From: an uncultured Lachnospiraceae bacterium
GTDB lineage: Bacteria > Bacillota > Clostridia > Lachnospirales > Lachnospiraceae
Assembly (NCBI GenBank): GCA_910577785.1
Contig: CAJTNT010000015.1
Location: forward strand, 1 to 64,000
Reading direction: 5' to 3'
DNA: 64,000 nucleotides
A program made the translations under genes and the position numbers. This document shows positions 52,448 through 61,263 of the stretch, piece after piece; within the stretch, counting starts at the first letter, position 1; each line of letters begins with the position of its first letter. The notes under the pieces were generated by a model. The model was not told the origin of the DNA. It did not search any database and saw nothing but the letters and a program-made list of their open reading frames with translations.

Positions 52448-53554
52448 ATGAAGGAGTTTCAAATCAATGAAAATGAAGCGAATCAGCGCTTGGATAAATA
52501 TTTAAAAAAGCTGCTTTCCCAGGCTCCGGACAGTTTTGTATATAAAATGCTCCGGAAAAAGAATATCACGCTCAATGGCAAGAAGGCGGCGGGGGGTGAA
52601 AAATTATCGGTAGGGGACGAGGTGAAGCTGTTTTTTTCAGATGAAACTTTTCTGAAATTTGCATCTCCATTCTTTTCTAAGGCAAGTCAGCCAGGTTCTG
52701 GGGAAAACCCGTCTGGGGGAAGCCAGACAATCTCTGGGAAAAACCCATGTGCGGGCTCGCGTCCCAGTGGCCTTATCCAGCAGAAATATCCGTATATTCC
52801 ACTGGATATCCGGTATGAGGACGAGGATATTTTAATTATTAATAAGCCTTCGGGGATGCTTTCGCAAAAGGCCGCCCCAGGGGATATTTCGGCAAATGAG
52901 TACATGATTGGATATCTGTTACGGCAGGGCGCCTTGGCAGAAGAGCAGCTTGCGACCTTCCGCCCTTCTATCTGCAACCGTCTGGATCGCAATACGTCAG
53001 GGCTTCTGGTGGCGGGGAAAAGCCTGAAGGGCTTGCAGGAGATGGCGGAGTGCTTCAAGGAGCGCAAGGTGGAGAAATATTATCTCTGCCTGATCCGGGG
53101 GGCGCTCCATAATCCGCAGGAGGCAAAGGGATGGCTCTCTAAAGATGGGGAGGAAAACCAGGTGCGTATCTCTTCGGAGGAAATACCAGGCAGCAAGTAT
53201 TTTAAAGCGGTGTATACGCCGTTAAAGCGTTATACGACAAAGGTACATGGGCCAAGGGAGGAAAATGCCAGGAAGACGGAATGCTATACATTGCTGGAGG
53301 TGCATCTGCTCACAGGGCGTACCCATCAGATCCGTGCAGATCTGGCCTCTATCGGGCATCCGATATTAGGGGATGGAAAATATGGGGATTCAAGGGTGAA
53401 TAAATGGATTTCCCGGGAACTTCAGATCCATACGCAGCTGCTGCATGCCTGCCGGATGGAATTTGCGGATGGCAGGAAAGTAGAGGCGCCGTTGGGGAAG
53501 GATTTTCAGAGGGCAGTGGATTATCTGGAAGAGGCAGAGTATCAGAAGGCATAA
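52448..53554 (+). CDS. RluA-family pseudouridine synthase
   Basis: A 368-residue enzyme that converts uridine to pseudouridine in rRNA or tRNA. A short S4-like N terminus (NQRLDKYLKKLL) is followed by a Ser/Gly/Pro linker, then the catalytic block RLDRNTSGLLVAGKS with the nucleophilic aspartate, LLTGRTHQIRADLASIGHPI and YGDSRVN. It belongs to the RluC/RluD branch; the exact target uridine cannot be told. ATG 52448 is chosen because the family N terminus begins there and AAAGGAAT precedes it. Confidence 0.92.
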   Translation: MKEFQINENEANQRLDKYLKKLLSQAPDSFVYKMLRKKNITLNGKKAAGGEKLSVGDEVKLFFSDETFLKFASPFFSKASQPGSGENPSGGSQTISGKNPCAGSRPSGLIQQKYPYIPLDIRYEDEDILIINKPSGMLSQKAAPGDISANEYMIGYLLRQGALAEEQLATFRPSICNRLDRNTSGLLVAGKSLKGLQEMAECFKERKVEKYYLCLIRGALHNPQEAKGWLSKDGEENQVRISSEEIPGSKYFKAVYTPLKRYTTKVHGPREENARKTECYTLLEVHLLTGRTHQIRADLASIGHPILGDGKYGDSRVNKWISRELQIHTQLLHACRMEFADGRKVEAPLGKDFQRAVDYLEEAEYQKA

Positions 53555-53585
53555 TCCCGCCGCGTACATAAGAGAGGACAAAGGA

Positions 53586-54053
53586 ATGGAATATCGAATT
53601 GCTAGGAAGAAAGACATAGATTTTTTGGTGCAGTCCAGGCTGAGGTTTCTGGAAATATCTTCTGCCCACCCAGGCTATGCATTTATGGAGAAAAGCTGCC
53701 GCCATTATTTCCAAGAATCCCTGGAAAACGATAGCCTAGAAGCGCTCCTTGCAGAAGAAGGGGGCTGCACGGCGGGGATTGGCATGATTTTTTATTACCG
53801 TTCCGTGCCGTCTAGCCTAAATCCAACGGGCTACAATGGCTACCTTACCAATCTATTTGTGGAAAAGGGCTTCCGCAGGCAGGGGATTGGGCGGCAGATT
53901 GCCCAAAGGCTGATTGACAAGGCCAGGGAACGGAACTGCTATATTATCATGCTCCATGCATCAGAAATGGGCAGGCCGCTCTACCTGGAAATGGGTTTCC
54001 AAGAAATTGCAAATGGGATGATTCTGAATAACTGGGGAGCCATAAGATCTTAA
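53586..54053 (+). CDS. GNAT-family N-acetyltransferase
   Basis: A 155-residue acetyl-CoA-dependent acetyltransferase. The acetyl-CoA loop RRQGIGRQIAQRLIDKA follows the conserved strand YLTNLFVEKGFR, and the C-terminal YLEMGFQEI is typical. The substrate is unknown. It starts 32 bp after the pseudouridine synthase stop. Confidence 0.9.
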   Translation: MEYRIARKKDIDFLVQSRLRFLEISSAHPGYAFMEKSCRHYFQESLENDSLEALLAEEGGCTAGIGMIFYYRSVPSSLNPTGYNGYLTNLFVEKGFRRQGIGRQIAQRLIDKARERNCYIIMLHASEMGRPLYLEMGFQEIANGMILNNWGAIRS

Positions 54054-54135
54054 ATGCCGCTAGAGTAATATGCTATAACAAACGCTTACTTTTCACGGGA
54101 TGGGGAAATAGGATACCGTTGATAGGAGGAACTGT

Positions 54136-56265
54136 ATGGATAAAAATTTCAAGGTCATCAAGAAGGACGGCACAAAAGAGGACTTTAACGTCCAAAAGGT
54201 CGTGGTTGCCGTCAATAAGTCTGCGTACCGCGCATTGGTTCAGTTCACGGAAGAAGAGCTGCGCTTTATCTGCCAGTTCGTGGAGGAAAAGGTGCAGTCT
54301 ATGGGCATCCGCGAGGTGAAGATTGCCCAGATGCACAATATTGTGGAGGGGGCGCTGGAGCGTGTAAACCCGGCAGTGGCCAAAAGCTACCGCGATTACC
54401 GCAATTACAAGCAGGATTTTGTGCAGATGCTGGACGAAGTCTACAAAAAGAGCCAGTCCATCATGTACATTGGGGACAAGGAAAATTCCAACACCGACAG
54501 CGCATTGGTCTCCACCAAGCGGAGCCTGATTTTTAACCAGCTGAACAAGGAGCTGTACCAGAAGTTCTTTATGACCACAGAGGAAATCCAGGCCTGCCGC
54601 GACGGCTATCTGTATGTCCATGATATGTCCGCCCGGCGCGATACCATGAACTGCTGCCTGTTCGATGTGGAGCATGTGCTGCGGGGCGGCTTTGAGATGG
54701 GCAACCTCTGGTACAATGAGCCAAAAACGCTGGACGTGGCCTTTGACGTCATCGGCGATATCGTCTTAAGCGCCGCCAGCCAGCAGTACGGCGGCTTTAC
54801 CGTGCCAAGCGTGGAGAATATCCTTGAACCTTATGCGGAGAAATCCTACGCGAAGTACATGGCGCGCTACCAGAGCCTGGGACTTAGCCTGGAGCGGGCA
54901 GAGGAAGAGACAATCCGTGATATAGAGCGCGATTTGGAGCAGGGCGTCCAGGGCTGGGAATACAAATTTAATTCGGTATCTTCCAGCCGTGGGGATTACC
55001 CGTTTATTACGATGACCTTTGGCACAGGCACAGGGAGGTTTGCCAAAATGGCCTCCATGGCCATGCTCAATGTCAGGCGCAAAGGGCAGGGCAAAGACTC
55101 CTGCAAGAAGCCGGTGCTGTTCCCGAAGCTGGTCTTCCTCTATGACGAGAACCTCCATGGGCCAGGCAAGGAGCTGGAGGATGTGTTTGAGGCAGGGATT
55201 GAATGCTCCCGCAAAACCATGTACCCGGACTGGCTAAGCCTCACCGGCAAGGGCTATATCGCCAGCATGTACAAGCAGTACGGGAAAATCATCAGCCCTA
55301 TGGGCTGCCGCGCCTTTCTCTCCCCCTGGTATGTAAAAGGTGGCATGAACCCGGCGGATGAGACGGATTGCCCGGTGTTCGTGGGACGGTTCAACATTGG
55401 GGTGGTCAGCCTCCATCTGCCGATGATTCTGGCCAAATCCAGGCAGGAGAGCCGGGATTTCTATGAGGTGCTGGATTACTACCTGGAGCTGATCCGCCAG
55501 CTCCATATCCGTACGTATGCCTACCTAGGGGAAATGCGCGCCAGCACCAACCCGCTGGCTTACTGTGAGGGCGGCTTCTATGGCGGGCATCTGGGCATCC
55601 ACGACAAGATTAAGCCCCTGCTGAAGACGGCCACGGCCTCCTTTGGCATTACAGCCTTCAATGAGCTGCAGCGGCTCTACAACGGCAAATCCCTGGCGGA
55701 GGACGGCCAGTTTGCCCTAGAGGTCTTGGAGCATATCAATGCGAAGATTGCCGAGTATAAGGAGGCGGACGGCAACCTCTATGCCATTTACGCCACCCCG
55801 GCGGAGAACCTGTGCGGCCTGCAGGTCAAGCAGTTCCGCAGGAAATATGGGATTGTGGAAAATGTTTCTGACCGGGAGTATGTCAGCAATGGCTTCCACT
55901 GCCATGTGACGGAGGACATTACGCCCATCCAGAAGCAGGATCTGGAGTACCGTTTCTGGGAACTGAGCAACGGCGGCAAGATCCAGTATGTGAAATACCC
56001 CATCGACTATAATGTGGAGGCCGTGAAGACCCTGGTGCGCCGAGCCATGAAAATGGGGTTTTATGAGGGCGTGAACCTGTCGCTGGCTTACTGCGACGAC
56101 TGCGGCCACCAGGAGCTGGAGATGGACGTATGCCCTAAATGCGGCAGCCGCAATCTGACGAAAATCGACCGCATGAACGGCTATCTGTCATATTCCAGGG
56201 TGAAAGGCGATACCCGCCTGAATGACGCCAAGATGGCGGAGATTGCAGAGCGCAAGAGCATGTGA
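54136..56265 (+). CDS. nrdD: Anaerobic ribonucleoside-triphosphate reductase
   Basis: A 709-residue glycyl-radical enzyme that reduces ribonucleotides to deoxyribonucleotides without oxygen. It begins with an ATP-cone domain (FKVIKKDGTKEDFNVQKV), followed by the ten-stranded barrel core. The C-terminal zinc site has cysteines C653, C656, C666 and C669 (CDDC and CPKC). The radical glycine sits in RMNGYLSY, at Gly682. ATG 54136 follows ATAGGAGG. It works with NrdG, encoded 78 bp downstream. Confidence 0.97.
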   Translation: MDKNFKVIKKDGTKEDFNVQKVVVAVNKSAYRALVQFTEEELRFICQFVEEKVQSMGIREVKIAQMHNIVEGALERVNPAVAKSYRDYRNYKQDFVQMLDEVYKKSQSIMYIGDKENSNTDSALVSTKRSLIFNQLNKELYQKFFMTTEEIQACRDGYLYVHDMSARRDTMNCCLFDVEHVLRGGFEMGNLWYNEPKTLDVAFDVIGDIVLSAASQQYGGFTVPSVENILEPYAEKSYAKYMARYQSLGLSLERAEEETIRDIERDLEQGVQGWEYKFNSVSSSRGDYPFITMTFGTGTGRFAKMASMAMLNVRRKGQGKDSCKKPVLFPKLVFLYDENLHGPGKELEDVFEAGIECSRKTMYPDWLSLTGKGYIASMYKQYGKIISPMGCRAFLSPWYVKGGMNPADETDCPVFVGRFNIGVVSLHLPMILAKSRQESRDFYEVLDYYLELIRQLHIRTYAYLGEMRASTNPLAYCEGGFYGGHLGIHDKIKPLLKTATASFGITAFNELQRLYNGKSLAEDGQFALEVLEHINAKIAEYKEADGNLYAIYATPAENLCGLQVKQFRRKYGIVENVSDREYVSNGFHCHVTEDITPIQKQDLEYRFWELSNGGKIQYVKYPIDYNVEAVKTLVRRAMKMGFYEGVNLSLAYCDDCGHQELEMDVCPKCGSRNLTKIDRMNGYLSYSRVKGDTRLNDAKMAEIAERKSM

Positions 56266-56343
56266 GAGAACAGGCACGGCTCATGGTGCGGGAAAGGGCG
56301 GCCAAACGGGCTGCGATAGGAAGAAACAAGATGAGGAAAAAGG

Positions 56344-56835
56344 ATGAGATACCATAATATAACCAAGGATGATATGCTCAATGGGGACGGCCTGCGCGTG
56401 GTCTTATGGGTGTCCGGCTGTTCCCATTGCTGCCGGGAATGCCACAACCCCATCACCTGGGATCCCAATGGCGGCCTTCTGTTTGACGCGGCGGCCAAGC
56501 AGGAATTGTTCCAGGAACTGGAGAAAGATTTTATCTCGGGGATTACCTTAAGCGGCGGGGATCCCCTGTACTTTGCCAACCGCGCCGACATCCTGCGGCT
56601 TGTGCGGGAAATCAAGGGGAAGTTCCCCCAGAAGACGGTCTGGCTGTACACTGGCTTTGTGTGGGAAGCGGTGGAAGGCCTGGAAATTATGAAATATGTG
56701 GACGTGTTGGTGGACGGGGAATTCCAGATAGCTCAGAAGGATACTCAGCTCCATTGGCGGGGGAGCGCCAACCAGCGGGTCATCAACGTGCCGGCCAGCC
56801 GGGCGGCAGGGGAAGCGGTGCTGTACTGCCGGTGA
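56344..56835 (+). CDS. nrdG: Anaerobic ribonucleotide reductase activating protein
   Basis: A 163-residue radical SAM activase that generates the glycyl radical on NrdD. The SAM cluster cysteines are read in GCSHCCRECHN (CxxxCxxC), and LSGGDPLY follows as the SAM-binding GGE-like loop. AAAAAGGATG precedes ATG 56344. The terminator at 56905 closes the nrdDG unit. Confidence 0.95.
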   Translation: MRYHNITKDDMLNGDGLRVVLWVSGCSHCCRECHNPITWDPNGGLLFDAAAKQELFQELEKDFISGITLSGGDPLYFANRADILRLVREIKGKFPQKTVWLYTGFVWEAVEGLEIMKYVDVLVDGEFQIAQKDTQLHWRGSANQRVINVPASRAAGEAVLYCR

Positions 56836-56904
56836 GCAGGAAGCAGGCTGCCAACGGCATTGGCAACATTGGGCCTGCGTCTTTGCCAGAGCATGATCCG
56901 CCAC

Positions 56905-56943
56905 AAAAAGAAGCCGGCATGAGGGTGTATGCCGGCTTCTTTT
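56905..56943. terminator. Bidirectional terminator between nrdG and rpsT
   Basis: Stem AAAAAGAAGCCGGCAT / ATGCCGGCTTCTTTT with an 8-base loop, A-rich on one side and T-rich on the other, so it serves both converging genes. Confidence 0.93.
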
Positions 56944-56963
56944 ACATTATAAGGTTAGGTTCT

Positions 56964-57227
56964 CTAAGCCATTTTATTCACGGCCTGGGAAAGGCGGGAA
57001 ATCTTCCTTGAGGCAGTATTCTTGTGGTAAACGCCCTTGGAAGTAGCCTTGCTGATGGTGGAAATCGCGTTCTTGAGCGCTTCCTTGGCAGCAGCCTGGT
57101 CTTTGGCCGCGATGGCGGCCTCTACCTTCCGAATGGAAGTCTTAACAGCAGACCGGATGGACTTGTTGCGGGCAGTCCTGGTCTGGGTCACTAAAATCCT
57201 TTTCTTTGCTGATTTGATGTTAGCCAA
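56964..57227 (-). CDS. rpsT: Ribosomal protein S20
   Basis: An 87-residue helical 16S rRNA-binding protein of the small subunit. The sequence ANIKSAKKRILVTQ and the C-terminal TASRKISRLSQAVN are family standard. The start is TTG at 57227 (minus strand), because GGAGG lies 8 bases before it; ATG 57242 is a weaker alternative. It is divergent from gpr, with the intergenic region 57228-57467 presumably holding both promoters. Confidence 0.95.
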   Translation of the reverse strand: MANIKSAKKRILVTQTRTARNKSIRSAVKTSIRKVEAAIAAKDQAAAKEALKNAISTISKATSKGVYHKNTASRKISRLSQAVNKMA

Positions 57228-57467
57228 TCCGTACACCTCCAATTATCATCGAAATATGTCCACGGCAATTCCTGATATACGCAGCCGGTCAGGGATGCGC
57301 CGTGTTCTGCAGCTGTTCCATTAAATCCGGACACGGACGTTCTAATGTAAACATACTCATATAGTCTAATCCCAATTCTTCCATCTGTCAATACATATTT
57401 TATCTTTTTTTGTAAAAAATGTAACTGAGGTTACGACAAAATTAAAATATACGGCATGGAGGAAATC

Positions 57468-58418
57468 ATGGGTCAGTTTCAGGTACGCACAGACCTTGCG
57501 CTGGAAGCAAGGGAGAAGTTCCAGGAAGACAATGTAGAAATCAAAGGAGTACGGGTTGAGGAGGAACGCCGCGAGGAATTGGAGATTAAGATTACGACGA
57601 TGGCCATTGAGACCGAGAACGGGGCAAAAGCCATGGGCAAGCCCAAGGGGACCTATATCACGCTGGAGGCCGCAAATATGGACTCCCAGGACGAGGATTA
57701 CCACAGGGAGATTTCCGTGGAGCTTGCCCGTCTGGTGAAGCGGCTGCTGCCGGAGAAAGAAGGCCCCATTTCCGCCCTGGTGGCCGGCCTGGGCAACCGG
57801 GAGGTAACCCCGGACGCCTTAGGGCCGAGGGTTGTGGACAATCTGATGATTACCCGCCACGTCCTCAAGGAATTTGGCAAATACGCTTATGGGGAAGAGG
57901 AAATGAATGCCATCAGCGGCATTGTCCCCGGCGTCATGGGGCAGACCGGCATGGAGAGCCAGGAAATCATCCGCGGCGTAATTGAGGAGACGCATCCAGA
58001 CGTGATGGTGGCCATTGACGCCCTGGCGGCCCGCAGCACGCGCAGGCTGGGGCGCACCATCCAGATTACAGACACGGGCATCAACCCGGGATCCGGCGTG
58101 GGCAACCACCGCCATGGCCTGTCAGAGGGGACGCTGGGCATCCCGGTGATTGCTATTGGCGTGCCTACTGTGGTGGACGCGGCTACGATTGTAAGCGATA
58201 CCATGCATACCCTGGTGGAGGCTATGGAAGGGCACAGCCGCCTGCAGGCTCTGAGTACAGGACTGAACGCATTGAACGATATGGAGAAATATGAGCTGAT
58301 CCGCGAGCTTCTGTCCCCGCAGCTCAATACGATGTTCGTGACCCCCAAGGACATTGACGAGGCCGTAAAGCGCCTTAGCTATACACTGTCCGAGGGACTG
58401 AACATTGCCTTTGCATAA
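57468..58418 (+). CDS. gpr: GPR spore germination protease
   Basis: A 316-residue endopeptidase that degrades small acid-soluble spore proteins on germination. It shows the GPR beginning FQVRTDLALEA, then VAGLGNREVTPDALGPRV and IPVIAIGVPTVVDAATI. Residues 1-12 would be the propeptide removed on activation. ATG 57468 has GGAGG close by upstream; ATG 57456 is another possible start. gpr followed by spoIIP is the standard order in Clostridia and Bacilli, and supports a spore-forming host. Confidence 0.95.
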   Translation: MGQFQVRTDLALEAREKFQEDNVEIKGVRVEEERREELEIKITTMAIETENGAKAMGKPKGTYITLEAANMDSQDEDYHREISVELARLVKRLLPEKEGPISALVAGLGNREVTPDALGPRVVDNLMITRHVLKEFGKYAYGEEEMNAISGIVPGVMGQTGMESQEIIRGVIEETHPDVMVAIDALAARSTRRLGRTIQITDTGINPGSGVGNHRHGLSEGTLGIPVIAIGVPTVVDAATIVSDTMHTLVEAMEGHSRLQALSTGLNALNDMEKYELIRELLSPQLNTMFVTPKDIDEAVKRLSYTLSEGLNIAFA

Positions 58419-58526
58419 ATAAAATCGTACAAGCATATATTGAACTATTCGCAGAATTATCGCGCCGGGTCTGTGCAGTTCCTGTGCAGGCCATAAAAAC
58501 GCATTTTAGGAGTGGATAAGATCGGA

Positions 58527-59942
58527 ATGAAGAATCGGAGAAAATATATGCAGTGGTGCCTGGGGGGCGCAGGCGTTCTGTTCGTGTTTGTCTGCTACCA
58601 GAATATGTCTTCCCTGGGGACGGCTCCGGCCATGGAGCAGATTGGGAATTTTATCAAAGAAGAGATTGCCGTGCAGGCATGGGAAAACTGTATGCCCGCT
58701 ATGCTGCATGAGGGGCAGGAAGAGCCGCTTTCCTTTGAAGAGTACCTATTGGGGAAATTAGAATCCTTCTTTCCCATCTATGCATTCAGCGATACGGTGC
58801 CTGAATATGATACGCAGGTGGAAAGCGATCTGCCGGGCAGCCTTTGGGCTGGGAACGGCCAGGATTCCGAAGAAGGGCAGGAAGCAGGCCGTGGGGAAGA
58901 AGGCCGGGAAGCAGGCGGTGAGGAAGGGGGGCAGGAGGGAAGCCATCCTACGCAGGAGGAAGGGGAAGGCCAGGAACAGGATCCAGATACACAGAAAAAT
59001 GGCCAGGAAGAGAAAAATCCAGAAGGCAAGGACAGCTCCGGCCAGGCGGAAGATGGAGCAGGGCAAGGCGCAGAGGATCCAAAGGCCAAGGAGAAAAAGA
59101 AAGACAAAAACAAAAACAAGGACAAAGACAAGGAGAGCCAGGATAGCGCCGGCGGCCATACAGAAACGGCCAAAGCCGTGGAAATCCCCAGGGAGAAGCT
59201 GAATGATTTTGACTACCTGCTGCAGAATTTCTACCAGGTGGACCGCACAACCACCGTCGACAGCAGCCAGCTGAATGCGGCGGAAATGCTGGCTAAGGAT
59301 ATGAGTCTGCAGGGCGGCAATGAAAATGTGCAGATCTTGATCTACCATACCCATTCCCAGGAAGGCTATGTGGATTCTGCGCCAGGAGATCCCAATGCCA
59401 GCGTTGTCGCCGTAGGGGAACGGCTTGCCGCTTTGCTGCGGGAGCAATATGGTTTTAATGTGATGCACCATACCGGGGAATATGACGTGGCAGACCGCGA
59501 CAATGCCTACTCTTATGCAGGCCCTGCGCTGGAGCAGATTCTGGCGGAGAACCCCAGCATCGAAGTCGTCATTGACCTGCATAGGGACGGTGTGGCCGAG
59601 ACCACCCATCTCGTGTCGGAAGTCAATGGAAAACAGACCTCGCAGATTATGTTTTTCAACGGCCTGAGCAGGACTACGGCCAATGGGGAGATTGCATACC
59701 TTGCCAATCCCAATCTGGCCGATAACCTGGCGTTTTCCTTCCAGATGAAACTGGCAGCGGAGGAATACTATCCAGGCTTTGCCCGCGGGACTTACCTGAA
59801 GGGCTACCGCTATAACCTTCACTACCGTCCCAAGAGCCTTTTGGTGGAGGTAGGGGCCCAGACCAATACGTTGGAAGAGGCGATGAACGCCATGGAGCCT
59901 CTGGCAGATATCTTGCATAAGGTTTTGGATGGAGAGGAATAG
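58527..59942 (+). CDS. spoIIP: Stage II sporulation protein P
   Basis: A 471-residue membrane-anchored cell-wall amidase/endopeptidase needed for engulfment. One N-terminal membrane helix (LGGAGVLFVFVCYQNM) is followed by a short conserved segment, a Glu/Gly/Lys/Asn linker of about 130 residues (KDKNKNKDKDKE), and the amidase domain from about 240: ILIYHTHSQEGY holds the first zinc histidine, VIDLHRDGV the second, and LLVEVGAQTNTLEEA the glutamate. ATG 58527 is chosen over GTG 58512, which overlaps the AGGAG. It follows gpr by 108 bp. Confidence 0.95.
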   Translation: MKNRRKYMQWCLGGAGVLFVFVCYQNMSSLGTAPAMEQIGNFIKEEIAVQAWENCMPAMLHEGQEEPLSFEEYLLGKLESFFPIYAFSDTVPEYDTQVESDLPGSLWAGNGQDSEEGQEAGRGEEGREAGGEEGGQEGSHPTQEEGEGQEQDPDTQKNGQEEKNPEGKDSSGQAEDGAGQGAEDPKAKEKKKDKNKNKDKDKESQDSAGGHTETAKAVEIPREKLNDFDYLLQNFYQVDRTTTVDSSQLNAAEMLAKDMSLQGGNENVQILIYHTHSQEGYVDSAPGDPNASVVAVGERLAALLREQYGFNVMHHTGEYDVADRDNAYSYAGPALEQILAENPSIEVVIDLHRDGVAETTHLVSEVNGKQTSQIMFFNGLSRTTANGEIAYLANPNLADNLAFSFQMKLAAEEYYPGFARGTYLKGYRYNLHYRPKSLLVEVGAQTNTLEEAMNAMEPLADILHKVLDGEE

Positions 59943-59987
59943 TATGGAAGAATAAAGTTTTGGATGGAAAGGAATAATATGGAAGAG
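59919..59987 (+). repeat. 35-bp tandem duplication across the spoIIP stop codon
   Basis: Two adjacent copies of a 35-bp unit, the second with a few substitutions. The first contains the last codons and TAG of spoIIP (AAGGTTTTGGATGG...). The rest of the 59943-60220 gap shows nothing clear. Confidence 0.7.
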
Positions 59988-60220
59988 AACGGTTTCAAAA
60001 ATTTTACAATTGGCGTTATTTTGCCAGGTGTTTTTGCCGAAAACTACAGAAAGGAATACTCCGTATGCTATGCCCATTTTAGGCGGCAACCGGATTTGCC
60101 AGGATGGATAGTATCCTAAGGGAAGCCTATCGTGCATGCCCTTACAGGGCAAAAACAGCTTTTCTGTTATGTATGATATTACATAAGGTATAAAATAAAG
60201 CGCGGGGGTGTCACGACGTT

Positions 60221-61123
60221 ATGGGAACAGACAGGGCAGGCATAGTGGAGATTTTACGATGGGAACATCTTAAGGAAAAGGAGAGGAGTGATGCAGAAGA
60301 GCAGCTGCTGCAGTCTGTCAGAAAATTGGAGCCGGCTTATTGGAATGGCGTAAGGATTATGGAGGATTCCATCTATGGCGCTTTTTGCTTCCACGAGGAA
60401 GGAAACGGGGAACGGCAGATTGTCAGCGCGGCATTTTTGTGGAGTGGGCAGGAATTTATCCTTACCGTGCTGCGGGATGAGAAAGGAATGTTCCGTCAGG
60501 CAGAAGGAAGCCAGGAGCCATCCTCCCAGGAAATAGGGGCGGAGGAACGCATTGAGGCAGTGTTTGAGGGGATATTAAAGAGGGGGCAGCAAAAGGTAAG
60601 GGAGATGGAAGAATACCTGATTTCCATGGAGCAAGAAATCGTGGTGGGAAAAGTCAGCAGAAACCGTAACCGGACGATTTTTGAGTGCAAGCGCCTGCTG
60701 AGTGTGTGGAAGAACGATTATGCGCAGTTTCTGAATATTGTGGAGGGAATCAACGGGCTGGGACAGAAGACGGAGGAGTCACAGAGGCAGATACTGACGG
60801 AGGAGTCAGCCTGCTATTTTCGTGTTTATGAGAATAAAATACGGCACTTGACAGAAGATACGCAGTTTCTATATGAGGAACTGGTGCATATCCGCGAAGC
60901 TTTAGACGCGGCCTTATCGTTTGAGCAGAACCGAATTATGAAAATGTTCACCACAGTAAGCGCCATCTTCATGCCCCTGACCCTGATTGCGGGATGGTAC
61001 GGCATGAATTTTGCCGGCATGCCGGAATTGCTGTGGCGGCATGGCTATGCGTTTGTATGGATCCTGAGCATCCTGGTCGTGCTGCTATGCGTATGGTATT
61101 TTAAGAAAAAAGATTTATTCTAA
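60221..61123 (+). CDS. corA: CorA-family divalent cation channel
   Basis: A 300-residue magnesium/cobalt channel subunit. A 220-residue cytosolic helical funnel domain precedes two C-terminal transmembrane helices, the first ending in the signature YGMNF (here YGMNFAGMPELLW) and the second closing with a basic tail KKKDLF. It is a pentamer in known relatives. Starts at ATG 60221 with CGGGGGTG upstream. It stands alone between spoIIP and the surface protein gene. Confidence 0.95.
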   Translation: MGTDRAGIVEILRWEHLKEKERSDAEEQLLQSVRKLEPAYWNGVRIMEDSIYGAFCFHEEGNGERQIVSAAFLWSGQEFILTVLRDEKGMFRQAEGSQEPSSQEIGAEERIEAVFEGILKRGQQKVREMEEYLISMEQEIVVGKVSRNRNRTIFECKRLLSVWKNDYAQFLNIVEGINGLGQKTEESQRQILTEESACYFRVYENKIRHLTEDTQFLYEELVHIREALDAALSFEQNRIMKMFTTVSAIFMPLTLIAGWYGMNFAGMPELLWRHGYAFVWILSILVVLLCVWYFKKKDLF

Positions 61124-61263
61124 AATAAGGGTATTAATATCATCCGCCCATGCAAACACACATGAAATTTACTAAATTTCACTTGATTTTAGTAGTAAAA
61201 AATGGTAGTCTTGTAAAGTATATTAATTTCAGAATGGATTTTTTTAGAAAGGAAACGTGCAAA

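Noticed and set aside
58758..60152. Minus-strand open frame (464 codons)
   Set aside because: Antisense of spoIIP; its repetitive Phe/Leu/Val run mirrors the Lys/Asn/Glu linker of spoIIP.
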